Shown one piece after another: positions 46,781 through 59,286 of a DNA stretch of 64,000 bases. The DNA is from Leptodactylus fallax (lineage: Eukaryota > Chordata > Amphibia > Anura > Leptodactylidae). The DNA lies in the NCBI GenBank assembly GCA_947044405.1, contig CAMRHE010000169.1:1798501-1862500 (forward strand). Direction: 5' to 3'. Position 1 is the first letter of the stretch; each line of letters opens with the position of its first letter. The notes below the pieces were generated by a model, which saw only the letters and a list, made by a program, of their open reading frames with translations, made no database searches and was not told where the DNA came from. The position numbers were made by a program, and so were the translations under genes.

Positions 46781-47970
46781 CATGACGTCATAGGCTACAA
46801 TTTTGTCTGTAAGATCAGTATGAACAGGGCAATAGGTACTATTGAAATAGGAGTATTACAATGGCCAGCGCTATCATCAGGGAACAAAAAATAGCTGAAA
46901 TTGATAAATATTTTTTAGTTAGTAAAGTTTAATTTTACTTTCTCAACAAAAACATATTTGTGATTGCAAAATATCTAAAGCTTTTAAGGCTTATTTATAA
47001 AAGAGATATTTCATTTTATTTTATTAGTGTACAAGTTATACCAGAAGGTCACCATTCTACTTACAATTGCTGTTACACAGGGGTGACACAGGTGAAGGAA
47101 ACTTGACAGTTCTTCTGTTTATTTTTGAGATTACAGCACTGTGTACAGCATTAAGTAAACTATACGCAATCATATAGAAGAACTAGGAGGACTGACATGC
47201 TGAGAGACATTTATTTATTATCTATTAAATTGCATCTTTAATAGCTGGAAGTAAAACAACAGTGTATATTAACCTTTTAAAGACCAGGTTATTATGGCTG
47301 GAGTGCCTAAAAATCCTAAAATGAGGATGTATGATAAAGTTAAACAATGGAGCAATTGCAGTTGGAGCTTTAACTTGCACAGATCCACCCCCGGGACCAC
47401 GATCCTTATGCCCCTGGTATTGCATACAATGCATAAGTTCTTCTACACAGAAAGATAAATTGCTAAAACCAGCACTAACGGTCAATGTTACTGAGTCTTT
47501 GATATTTCCAACAGTCATTTTTTTTTAAATTTTATATTCATTTGTGCGGTTGCTTGCCTGTCCTCCTCTCGTGTTGTTTTCAGTACAAATTAAACAAATC
47601 AGTTTAGCATGAATCTAATTCAGTCTGAATTTCCCAAAAGTTTTTAAACTTTTGGATTCCTTTGGATGAATCACTGAAAATGCCAGCCTTCATTCTACAC
47701 ATCGGAACAAGACAGAGAAGAGGGACGATCATATAACCTCCACGCAGGTAGGTTTGCCATAGCCTTTTTAAAACAGCCCACTTAGGAAACCCTGCCATTC
47801 TGTAGGAATACACAGATAGGAGAGAGAGAATCTCAAACAAACAACTGAGAGCCTAAGATAGTAAAATAGCGTGAGGCGCAGAATACAGTCACACAGATAG
47901 TGGATTAGTGTGTTTTATAATGAGGAAAAGGCAGGGGTCAGACCAGTCTGTGTCAGGGTGTTATGTGAAA
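46781..47970. other. No gene recognised
   Basis: AT-rich; short frames only, no domain recognised. Confidence 0.5.
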
Positions 47971-47971
47971 G

Positions 47972-48420
47972 GGAGTTCTGCAGAATATGTTGGCGCTATA
48001 TACAGGAGCATCTCAGTAAATTAGAATATCTTTGAAAAGTTTATTTATTTCAGTAATGAAATTAAAAAAGAGACCTCCTATATTTTCTAGATTCTTTACA
48101 CACAGAGTGCTCTATTTCAAGTGTTTTATTTCTGTAAATGTTGATTATGGATTACAGCTAATGAAAACGAAAATCGAAGAAAATTAGAATATCGTGAAAA
48201 AGTTCAGTATTGTAAATTCAGTGTGTCACCTGCCAAGGTTTCCTAAGCCTTTAAATGGTCCCTCAGTCTGGTTCAGTAGGACGCACAATCATGGAAGACG
48301 CCGATTATGAATTGTATTACTGAATTACTGAAATGAATGAACGTTTCAAAGATATTCTAATTTATTGAGATGCACCTGTAAATGAAATGTATTATTATTA
48401 CATTCACAGGTGAATATCGA
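47972..48420 (+). mobile_element. SINE-like 3' end split by a MITE
   Basis: GCAGAATATGTTGGCGCTATA (47980-48000, first 20 bases shown elsewhere) resembles the opposite end of the SINE-like repeat at 39440. It is cut at a TA by the 376-bp MITE and resumes after it with AAATGAAATGTATTATTATT, the usual AT-rich tail type. Only this terminal part is present. Confidence 0.45.
48003..48378. mobile_element. Tc1/mariner-type MITE, 376 bp, second copy
   Basis: Flanked by TA at 48001-48002 and 48379-48380. Ends CAGGAGCATCTCAGTAAATT and AATTTATTGAGATGCACCTG. It is the reverse-oriented homologue of 22734-23109, with the same length and the same inner blocks (for example GGTTTCCTAAG, CCTCAGTCTGG). Non-coding. 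Confidence 0.85.
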
Positions 48421-49164
48421 CCATGTGATGGCCATTTTCATTACAGGCGTCACACGGCCACATTTATTTCACTAGGAGCTATTCACATGACAGATATTTT
48501 GATGGTCCATTTGTCTGAGACTTTCAAAATATAGGTCATGTTCTATTTTTGTCCATTTTCACAGATACCTCCACGGTTACTGGGTCCAAAATCTGTGGAA
48601 AATGGAGATTTTTCGGGGCCGTTTTGTACCATGGTTGTGTGAAATGTAGGCTAGGGCAGCCATTGTACAGCATCATAATATTTCATTTCAGCCTTTTTCC
48701 AGGTGACAATGTGATGCAAGTTACTCAGATTTTTGCAAATAGTATCACCAAACATTGCCATATTTTCAACTTAAATCTAGCATTAATACAGCCCCACTTA
48801 TTATACGTCAGGCCTTGTCCTAGTGATTTTTTTAAAAAATACCTTTTTATTCTAATAAATTTAAACACTGGCACCAATAAGGTGCTACTGCCTGTTGGCA
48901 TATTGTTCTGTGGCAAGCTTTCATTTCTACAGTGTCATTATACTTCAGTCTTTGTCCAAGTGACATATATTTTCAAATAAATTTTAATAGTAATTTAACA
49001 AAATGCAAGTCCTTCCCATTGTCTGATAACTTGCTGGGCAAATCGAGTGATAAATTCTTTTCATATAAATTTTAATTGAAATTTCAATCATCCTCCTGGT
49101 GATGCTTGCTTTTCACTGTCTACTGACTTGCTGAGATTGCTGACTTTTTTCAGTGTCTAAGAAA

Positions 49165-49195
<31 letters not shown>

Positions 49196-50836
49196 CAAAA
49201 AAAAAAAAAAACCAAAAAAAAAAAGTGGCAATTTTTATCATATTTTATCTGAACTTTAAATGTTCCTGGTGCTGCTAGTGTGCCACATTGCTTGCTAGCA
49301 TATTATATTGCATCAAATTCACGTTACTATACCGCTGTTGTATCTCACTTCAGTCTGTGTCCCAACAAAAATTGGTTACCAAATCCTTTTTTTTTTAAAA
49401 TAACCAGTGTAAAAAGGGGTCTCAATTAAAAATGTCTGGTAAAAGAGCAAATGACAATGGACAGGGTAATGTTGGGAGGAACACCAGTGACATGTCATCT
49501 GCCAGTAAGTTGCAGTGCAAGATGTAGCAGCAGCACTTTCTGCACTGTGGCCATAGTAGCTGGCCATAGTTGTCCATCACCTCCCTAAGGCATATTATTG
49601 GATTATATTGTAGACTAGACTCCAACCCAATAGCAGTGTTTGTATAGTAATACCAGCAGGCATCTGCACCCAGGCATCTGAAAGTTTGTTAGGGTAAATT
49701 CATTTTCTGCCTAAAATCTGATTAAAATATGCCTCCAATAGACCTCCCATTTATATCAAAAGGAGGTGATGTAGATTTTTTTTCATGTAGATGATTTTTT
49801 TTCTGCCAGTAAAAAAAGGCATCAAGCCCTATCATTAGGCAGAAAATCTTATACGGATGATGTGAAGCACAAAAAACAGTACTCAGCATCAAAATCTGCC
49901 TCCAAAATCATTACTAAAAAAGCCTGTAAAATTAAAAATCTGAGTCTTGATGGTAGGCACCAGTATTCTGTACATCGCTAATGCAGAGAGCGCTGGTGCC
50001 TACCATCAAGGCCCAGGAAGTGCATTTTTTACTGCAAATAGAGGTCTCAGGCAACTAATGTCTCCTGATTAACCCCTTTGTCAACTGACAGAAGGGGGAA
50101 AAGCGTTGAGGGGATATTAGAATTGCTAAAGCACACAGATAATTTTGAATGTGTGCATGTCTATCTGCCTGCAGCAATAATTATGCAGGCTGTTGTGTTT
50201 GTTTGACCAGATTAACCAAGTGCAACAGTCACTATATCGAAAATGGGGATTCACTTAGAATGCATTCTGCTAAACCTCTATGACTGCAAATTTTATCTAA
50301 TAACCTGTGTCTCAGGATATGTGATATGTGTTGGAGTAGCACGCCTTTTTAATGCATACCTAATAAATTTACTATGTTTTAATTTTTTACACTCGAGATT
50401 GTTCTCAGAGATGAGAACTAATGAATTAAGATAAGTGTAAACACTGGAGGGCCAGCCAACAACACAGCATGCCTTTGACATTTAGGACAAACAATGCATC
50501 ATCGGCCACAACATGAGTGTCTTCCACTCAATTATTAGTTATTTATTGATTATTACTTGTTCCCTTGTTAATCTCAGTGAGGACTCCAGTGGCCTGTCGT
50601 GTGGCCTGTGCCACATGAGTGGTGGTGCCAGGAAACTGAAGCTCTGCTCCTGTTCACTTTAATATGCGCTATTTCCAGTTGTATACCTTATTTAGAGCTT
50701 CAGGCAGCCAAATCAACTGACTGGTGCAGGCGTCAGACCCCCACCGATCTGATACTGATGACCCATACTGCGTATAGGTCATCTTTATCCATTATCCATT
50801 GGTCTCGGATAACCTTTATAAGAATAAAAGTGTGTT
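48421..50836. other. No gene recognised; poly-A tract and MITE-like segment
   Basis: 49170-49223 is nearly pure A with a few C. 49687-49930 carries CAGAAAATC / GATTTT-type inverted blocks like the element at 3933, but the ends are unclear. No gene is seen. Confidence 0.45.
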
Positions 50837-50838
50837 TA

Positions 50839-50947
50839 CAGTGCTGTCCAAAAGTATTGGCACCCTTGCAATTCTGTCAGATAATACTCAATTTCTTCCA
50901 GAAAATGATTGCAATCACAAATGCTTTGGTAATAATATCTTCATTTA
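50839..50947 (+). repeat. Left terminal inverted repeat of Tc1
   Basis: 109 bp complementary to 52360-52468 except for T/G at position 9 and T/C at position 28. An inner repeat of the end motif is at about 51031-51051. Confidence 0.93.
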
Positions 50948-51163
50948 ATTTGTCTTCAATGGAAAACCACAAAAAGAATTGTCAAAAAGCCAAATTGGAT
51001 ATAATTCCACACCAAACATAAAAAAGGGGGTGGACAAAAGTATTGGCACCCTTTAAAAAATCAGGTGATGCTTCTCTAATTTGTGTAATTAACAGCACCT
51101 GTTACTTACCTGTGGCACATAACAGGTGGCGGCAATAACTAAATCACACTTGCAGCCAGTTGA

Positions 51164-52249
<1,086 letters not shown>

Positions 52250-52359
52250 GCTGAGGGTGCCAATACTTTTGTCCAGCCCATTTTTGGAGTTTTGTGTAAA
52301 ATGATCAATGATTTGACTTTTTTTTCATTCTCTTTTGTGTTTTTTCATTGCAAGCAAAA

Positions 52360-52468
52360 TAAATGAAGATATTATTACCAAAGCATTTGTGATTGCAATC
52401 ATTTTCTGGAAGAAATTGAGTATTATCTGACAGAATTGCAGGGGTGCCAATACTTTTGGCCAGCACTG
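52360..52468 (-). repeat. Right terminal inverted repeat of Tc1
   Basis: 109-bp partner of 50839-50947. The inner end-motif copy is at about 52255-52275, six bases after the transposase stop codon, so coding sequence and the inner binding site nearly touch. Confidence 0.93.
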
Positions 52469-52551
52469 TAACTGTATTCATTTGAAAACTGTACTGATCT
52501 TCCTGTCCATATGTTTTTTCCCAACCCATACCTACATGGTATTATTTTTAA

Positions 52552-52977
52552 ACACTTCCATACCAGATGCTTTCCCCTCCCCCTTCCAGACCAGACACAT
52601 TTTCAGTTTTTTTTTGTATATGCGGTTTTGAGGGCTGTAACATTTTTATCATATGCGTTATTCAACTAATTTCTCCGTCTTTTTTCATGACACACAGGGC
52701 TTTATTTTTATGTTGTTTTTATTTTTGCATGTGTTTTAATTTTTTTTATACCCAGGAAAATCTAAACAAAAGAGGAGGGAAAACGTGTCTGTTTTTCACT
52801 TTTCATTTTTTTTTTAATTTAATAACACAAAGTGCTACTAAAAAACTTTTTAAAATAGTTTTTACTCTCCGTTATGGTAATTTTTATTTTGTATGGTGTT
52901 GTCGGGGGGTGGGGCTATAAACTTTAATAAGGGCGTTTTATTGGCATATTATTTTATTTATTTTTTTAAATTATTTT

Positions 52978-53014
<37 letters not shown>

Positions 53015-53505
53015 TTGTGTCCCCATAAGGTTATAATAGACCTTTGGGGACATCTGATGACTTTTTTTTTTTTTTTTTTGGGGAAGGCTGATTGCCCCTC
53101 TAACTGGGTCTGGTACATTTAGCCCCAGTTGCAGGAGGAATACAGCCTCCTGCACGTTGCTTGCACATTAGTATAGAGCTGATCTGGGTCCTGTAGGACC
53201 CAGCAGCTCTAACAGACTCTGATCCTGGTGGATCATGTGACTGCCAGGTCAGATGGGAGCTGCAAGAGCGCTGTATACAGCGCTTATTGAGCACTGTATA
53301 CACAGCAATCGGGATGGCAGGGAAGGTAATAAACCTTCCCTGCCTTCTCTCTGGGAGCTCCGGCTGAAGTTACAGCTGGCTCCCTATTTCAGCAGCAGCA
53401 CGATTTTGTGCAGCTGCTGAATTCTGATTGGACGTACCGGTACCTCCTTGCAGAAATTGACAACCACCTTCCAGACGTATATAGTCTATGGGCAGTACAG
53501 AAGTG
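52552..53505. mobile_element. piggyBac-like non-autonomous element, longer copy
   Basis: TTAA at 52548-52551 and 53506-53509. Termini ACACTTCCATACCAGATG and GCAGTACAGAAGTG, inverted. Colinear with 7496-8243 but about 200 bp longer; the extra part includes CTGATCCTGGTGGATCATGT near 53219-53238. Contains T runs at 52984-53010 and 53062-53079. No transposase motif. Confidence 0.6.
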
Positions 53506-53509
53506 TTAA

Positions 53510-56145
53510 TATACTGTATATTAGGTTTTAATTCTGCAGCATTAGACTAAGTTCATATCATCATTGGAGGCTATCTTAGGAGTCTCCTTTGACAACAAAG
53601 TCCTGCATGTGACACTTCTTCATCCTACAAAATGATGGACATCAGAACAGAAGTCTAATGTGCCCCATTATAGATAATTGGCTCATCTGGGTTCCGTTGG
53701 TGTCCGTCATTTTAACGTTCCATCATTTCTATTATTTCCATTGTTCTAATACTGTAATAGAGCAGAACAGTGGAAGCCACGCGCTATGTGCATGTGCAAG
53801 TAGCGTTTATTGCAAATAGTTTCTATTTGGGATACTTTTATTACTGTTACTATTATTATTATTGCAAGACATAAGCCACTTGTGAATGTAGCCTTAAGAT
53901 GCGTTTGTCATAGTAACAATGTATTCTATAATTTAAAGGGAAGTTCCACATTTGTAGTACAGTAGTCCTTTCTCAAGTCATCTTGGTAGATAAAATCATT
54001 GAATAGTCACCTGTTGTTTAGGAGAAAAGAAGCTTGAAGCTGTTATAAGATTTGTATATACCATTGCCAAAAACTAGTGATATAGTGACAGGTCTGGCAC
54101 GCTGACCAAACACACTAAGATGTTAGGGCCTGCCTGAACTTAGATTACCTTGACATTGCAATACACATCTAGATTATGTAATTGAAGCGTTCACTGCAGA
54201 TAAATATACTGAGTATACATTTAACAGCTGCCTGTAAACAGCAGATTTAGAAGTGAGGGAAGGAACACCTACAGAAGTTACACAACACTGTCAATATTTA
54301 TAATAGGGTTAGTACTAATTAAGAATTGAGGTATTAGGAATCACCCAAGATGAGTGATGAGCCTGGTATGGCATACTATGGTGGCATTCAGAAGGAACTA
54401 GGGTGTGGACATTATCAGCTAAAGTGAAATGTTCTAGTTATTTTCCCAGCATAAAACATTATTATTGACATTGTACTGACGAAGGACTTTTCCTGGATAT
54501 TACATTGAGGGCTTAACCTTCAGAATCCCTGCTGATCATTAGAACAAAGAACTGGGGCATTGCAGTGAAAGGGCACTGCCCAATTGTGCTGCTAATCAGT
54601 GGGGGTTCTAAGGGTGGTACACCCCACAATCAGTCATTGAATGCCTATACTTAGTGTTGGGCAAACCTTGCGATTCCAGATTACTAATTACTAAAATTAC
54701 TTGGACCTTACTTACTAAGAAGTGAAAGCATTGGTGGCCCTAGCAGCATCCAGTAAATCATGTGGCATCACCATAATACTTGGACATGACCACACTATGG
54801 CAATCAAGTTAAGGGCCTTTTGTCAGGCGATTGAGCATCATTTTGAAGATAATGATCATTACCCCATGTAAACAGTCCACTGACAAATCAGACCCTGATA
54901 GCAGGGACTCATTTGTTGGCTGCTCATTTCGTTTCTGCAAGAAATAACATGCATGTTTGTGTTTGCAGCACATCTCCCTGTATAAACAGGGGGTACACTA
55001 CTGATGTAATGTAAAGTGTATGAAAGGAAGGGGTTACAAGCAATTACTTCCTCACCCATTCACAATCATTGGTGAGTGAACATGAAAGTAATAATGTGCT
55101 TGTGTAGAAGGAGCCTTAGCCTGGTCATATTGCGCCTTGCACAAACAGAAGAAGAACAATGTCCAACTTTATGTAAGAAAGATGATATAGAGCGTAATCT
55201 TATTACCATAAATTGTGCCTTTTTATGTTAAGTGATGAATGCTGATGAAGATTCCATTCCCACTGTTTTCAGTTGTGTTCCACTCTACCACAACGCATTG
55301 GGAATGAAAAGGGATATTTTAGGGCTATCCTTGGGAACACCTGGGAGTGCCCCAAAGTATAAGTGACCACCCCCAAAACAGGGAAATTTTGGACAGGGTT
55401 TGACTGTTTTGTGGTCCTGTTTGATGGATTGTCCTAGTAACATCAGGACTGTTGGAAAGTATGCTAGTGAATAATGAAAAAGGGTATCTCATAACTGAAA
55501 ATATCTAAAATGTCAGATAAAGATACAACAGATTCACCTGAACAATCCTCAAAGGATTGTACACCTATATGTAGATTTACATAACTGGCAACAAGCGCCT
55601 CAGTCTTTTCTACTATTTATACACTTTAGAATATGCAAATATATCTAAATATCTAATCAATATCTAATATGCAAAGGGTGGATATATTTGGTAATATGCA
55701 AATTGTGGATATAGTGGAAATATGCATATAGTCATTGTATACATCCAGAGATTAGTGAACAATGGAGAATGGCTTAATATTTTATTTCCATAGATAACTA
55801 GATAATTGCAACCCAATTGCTGTTTATATTAACGGTACCAGAAAAGCTTAACTGTTTTAGATATGGTACCATCAACCTTCTCTGTTAACACTGACAGAAA
55901 AGACTGAACTACTTAAAATGGGCTATCCAGACAAACAAAAATTGCTGTCAACAGGGTTGGACACTGACAGAAAAGGGCCCCTGTGTAGCACATTTATCTG
56001 GGCACTCCTTCCTTCATGCCCCATGATTGGGAGAACAAACTGGAATGACAACAAGAGGTGCATGGAGGTGAAACTCTGCACGGACAGTTTGTCCGATTTG
56101 AATAATAGCGAGTGGTGATCGATTCGGTACTGCAAGTGAAATTGT
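53510..56145. other. No gene recognised
   Basis: AT-rich. Two exact octamer motifs ATGCAAAT at 55633-55640 and 55696-55703, with near-matches around them, are the only regulatory-looking sites. No exon is seen. Confidence 0.45.
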
Positions 56146-56720
56146 ATGTCACATCCCAAACCAAGGCAAACAGAGTCAACACACACAATCCGAAGGTCTT
56201 TGCACAACATTGGGCTACGACCCAGATGTTCATCTACAGGTGTTCCATTTACCTCATGCAACCACTCTCGTGGTGCACACCAAGACAGCAATGGAGGCTG
56301 GAATGGAGGTCTATGCTCTTCAATGATGAGTCCTGCTTTTGTCTTGATGTAATTATAGACAGAGATTGGTCTAGAGACCACGTGGGCTATGCCATGAAAA
56401 GGCTTTCTCAAGGGGAATGTCATACCAGTCCTTGGATTATGGTGCGGGTGCATGTTATGTATGGTAGTCACACACCTCTAGTCTTTATTTCAGGTCCACT
56501 AACAGCTCAGCATTATATTGATTTGGTTGTGGAATCAGTGGTATAGCCATTTCTCCACATTGTCCCAGGAGCCAATTTTCATCACCAGGATGTATGTCGC
56601 TCATGCTACTGTGAGCGGTCAGGATAGCAAACATGTGATACCATGGCCTACAGATTCTTCAGATTTGTCTCCTATCAAACATCTAGCTGATACATCATTG
56701 GTCAGCAATTGCAAAGGGAG
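56146..56720 (+). pseudogene. Decayed Tc1-type transposase
   Basis: Remnants in order: a helix-turn-helix end (STHTIRRSLHNIGLRPR) in one frame, then the catalytic start with LFNDESCFCL (first Asp kept) and SGPLTAQHYIDLVVESV in a second frame. An in-frame TAG follows at 56544-56546, then FHHQDV (second Asp kept). After another shift comes WPTDSSDLSPIKHLAD, where the catalytic Glu of the usual SPIEHLW motif is Lys. The N-terminal third is not recognisable. This is a different Tc1 lineage from the intact copy at 50839. It cannot encode an active enzyme. Confidence 0.8.
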
Positions 56721-57748
56721 CTGTCAGTTAAAAAGTAAAGTAAAAAAGTAAAAATATGCCCCTCTTTTCCGTTGCAGGCCAGCTCTTGCCACGCGGGAGC
56801 CAACCTGTTCCTATGACAGCTGGGAGCCTTATGAAGGCTCCCAGGCCTGTCATAGGATTATTCCTATTGAGGCTGGTATATGAGCAGCCTTAATAGTAAT
56901 GTAGCGAATCTCCCATAGACTGCAATACAGATGTATTGCAGTCTATGGGACTTGCAATCAAACAATTGCAGGTTCAAGGCCCATGGGGGGATAATAAAAT
57001 AGTAAAAAGAAAAAAAAAAGTTTTCAAAAATATAAAAGAACAATAAAAAACTAAAAGTTCAAATCACCCCCTTTTTCCCTAGAATACATATAATACAAAA
57101 AAATTACTGTGAAACACATACACATTAGGTATTCCTGTGTCCGAAAATGCCCGGTCTACAATCTTATAAAAATATCTTTTCCCGTATGGTGAATGCCGCA
57201 TCGGGAAAAAAAAAAAAATCGAAAGTGCCAAACTGCCATTTTTTCACTGTTTCGCCTCTGATAAAAATTTGAATAAAAAGTGATGGTATAACCAAAAAGT
57301 ACACCTTGTCCCGCAAAAATATACGCCATATGCATCCCCATACACGGAAATATAAAAAAGTTACGTGTATCAGAATTTGGCGACTTTAAGTTTAGGATTT
57401 TTGTTGAGGGTTTAAAATGTAAATAAAACTATAAATATCTCTTATATATATAAAAATGAGTTCCTGTCTGTCTGTCTGTCTGTCTGTTCTTTATGCGCGA
57501 CCAAATGACTGGACCGATCCTCACCAAATGTGGCACACATGTACATCAGGTGTCCGGGAATATTATAGACTGGGTCTCAGCACTCTTGGACATACCATTC
57601 CTGAGATACAGTATTCCCAAAAAATGACCAGCATTAGTCTATACAAGCCTGCAAGTCTTTCACTCATATTCCAACTGCCATACACACGGTCACATGTCCC
57701 TTATCAGCCAATAAGAGCTTGCAGGTGCTTACTCTCCTCAGGCACACA

Positions 57749-57914
57749 GGTTTCCATAGCAACCAAGCTATGTATGACCTGTATTAGTCAATAGCAGTTC
57801 ACAGGACCTTAAATATTCAGTCATATCACGTGTATCAGCCAATATAAGTTCACATTTAATTTACCAGGTTTCCATAACAACACAGCCATAAATAGACTGT
57901 ACCTATACTGGACT
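57749..57914 (+). repeat. Internal direct duplication in the Helitron, first copy
   Basis: Runs from GGTTTCCATAGCAACCAAGC to the hAT insertion point and is repeated at 59021-59190 with about a dozen substitutions. The second copy is uninterrupted and shows how the hAT target read before insertion (CTATACTGAACTGCCATACT in that copy). Confidence 0.85.
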
Positions 57915-58532
57915 CAGTGGTGTAACTAGCAATGGCAGGGCCCCAAGGCGAACATTTGACATGGGACCCCCCCCGGCAACCCCCCCCCCGCACAAACTGC
58001 ATTCCTGCACACACTATTATGCCCCATAGTGGCCCCTGCATACACCATTAGGCCCCATAGTGGCCCTTGCACACAGTATTCTACCCCATAGTGGCCCCTG
58101 CACACAGTATCATAGTGGCTCCTTCATATAGTATTATGCGCACTTCCCGCTACTTCTTCAATATTGTACCAGATGTCACGTGAGCCAGGCATGTATCGCA
58201 ACGCATAATGACGTCGGACTGGCCCACCGACATCTGAAATGCCACCAAGGAGGCCTGAAGCCTGCTGAAAAGACCCCAGAGTATAATGATAGCAGCGTTT
58301 GTGGGGTTCACGGCCCACAGGCCTTACTCACCAATCCCCGCTCCTGCTCACAGCCGCCTCTGCAGAAGGTAAAGTGCAGGCGGCCGTGAGCAGGAGTGGG
58401 GATCGATAAGTAAATAGGGCCCATTACCTGCTGGTGTTAAAAAAAAACAAACATCAGAGGCCCGTCGGGTCCCCTAATGTCCCGGGCCCTGTGGCAGCTG
58501 CTACCGCTGCTAAACCTGTATTTACGCCACTG
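57915..58532. mobile_element. hAT-like non-autonomous element nested in the Helitron
   Basis: Ends CAGTGGTGTAACTAG and TTTACGCCACTG, flanked by a perfect 8-bp duplication ACTGGACT (57907-57914 and 58533-58540). The duplicated Helitron segment at 59021 lacks the insertion, which proves the boundaries. Contains poly-C runs near 57967-57988, a minisatellite related to the one at 20036 but in inverted orientation, and AAGACCCCAGAGTATAAT, half of the hairpin at 61965. Non-coding. Confidence 0.88.
58015..58135 (-). repeat. Degenerate minisatellite in the nested hAT-like element
   Basis: About four units with core CCCCATAGTGGCCCCTGCAC, the minus-strand counterpart of the GGGGGCCACT...ATACTGTG unit at 20036 and 62051. 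Confidence 0.75.
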
Positions 58533-58599
58533 ACTGGACTGCCATACTGGATTTCAGCATTCTTATAAATTGAAACGTTTTTTAAACTACTCATGTCCC

Positions 58600-58750
58600 C
58601 TGCAGCAAAACGCATGGCTGCTGCTCGAGCTAATGAAAACTCTCAGCAGCCCCAAGCCTATCTCCAATCTGATAAGGTATGTTACAGACAACAGCGAGCT
58701 GCTGAAACTCCCCAGCAGACCCAAGCCCGTCTCCAATCTGACAAAGCATT
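58600..58750 (+). pseudogene. Relic of Helitron protein N-terminal repeats
   Basis: Two consecutive ~23-residue repeats are readable in the frame of 58593: RANENSQQPQAYLQSDK and RAAETPQQTQARLQSDK. Short arginine- and glutamine-rich repeats of the form (R)AxETPxQxxARL are, to my knowledge, common before the helicase-like domain of animal Helitron proteins. This suggests that the element retains a scrap of the autonomous gene. No Rep or helicase motif follows. Homology rests on a short match, so the call is tentative. Confidence 0.4.
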
Positions 58751-59020
58751 GTCAGCCACATGCCCACAGCTGCACTCCAGGTTTCAATAACAACCCAGCC
58801 ATTTTTCTTCACTGCTGTAGGTCAGCTTTAAAGGGGCAGGGCGCTGTGGATGACACTGTTACACAAGGTCACATACACACAGCTTTACTCCAGGTTTTCC
58901 ATAACAACCGATCGCAGGTTTTTCACTGATATCCAAACTGAGATGCACATGATCACATGACACTTATGGACCAATGGAAAATCGCAGGTTCAGTCTTGAC
59001 ATACACACAGCTTTACACCA

Positions 59021-59190
59021 GGTTTCCATAGCAACCAAGCTATTTATGACCTGTATGAGTCAATAGCGGTTCACAGGTCCTTAAATATTCAGTCATATGA
59101 CGTGCATCAGCCAATATAAGTTCACATTTCATTTACCAGGTTTCCATAGCAACACAGCCATAAATAGACTGTACCTATACTGAACTGCCA
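59021..59190 (+). repeat. Internal direct duplication in the Helitron, second copy
   Basis: Pairs with 57749-57914 plus the continuation at 58541. It is uninterrupted, so it serves as the pre-insertion reference for the hAT-like element. Confidence 0.85.
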
Positions 59191-59257
59191 TACTGGATGT
59201 CAAATGCAAAACTGGCCAATTCTTATGGGGTCACTACACAAACAAAAAATGAAATAT

Positions 59258-59286
59258 ACCCGTGCGAAGCCGGGTCCTTCCTCTAG
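59258..59286 (+). other. Helitron 3' terminal hairpin and CTAG end
   Basis: Stem ACCCG / CGGGT with an 8-nt loop TGCGAAGC, then 11 bases (CCTTCCTCTAG) to the terminus. In rolling-circle models this hairpin acts as the terminator. Confidence 0.82.

Larger units (their letters stand above)
57438..59286 (+). mobile_element. Non-autonomous Helitron
   Basis: Begins TCTCTTATATATATAAAAAT right after an A (57437). It ends CTCTAG before a T (59287): the A|TC...CTRR|T layout. A 5-bp stem ACCCG (59258-59262) / CGGGT (59271-59275) lies 11 bases before the end, as in Helitrons. Near the 5' end are six CTGT units and the block GACTGGACCGATCCTCACC. It carries an internal ~170-bp direct duplication and a relic of protein-coding sequence, and is itself interrupted by a hAT-like element. 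Without that insert it is about 1.2 kb. No intact Rep/helicase. Confidence 0.85.

Noticed and set aside
55923..56471. 182-codon minus-strand frame
   Set aside because: It is the shadow of the decayed Tc1 transposase on the plus strand, which carries the recognisable motifs.
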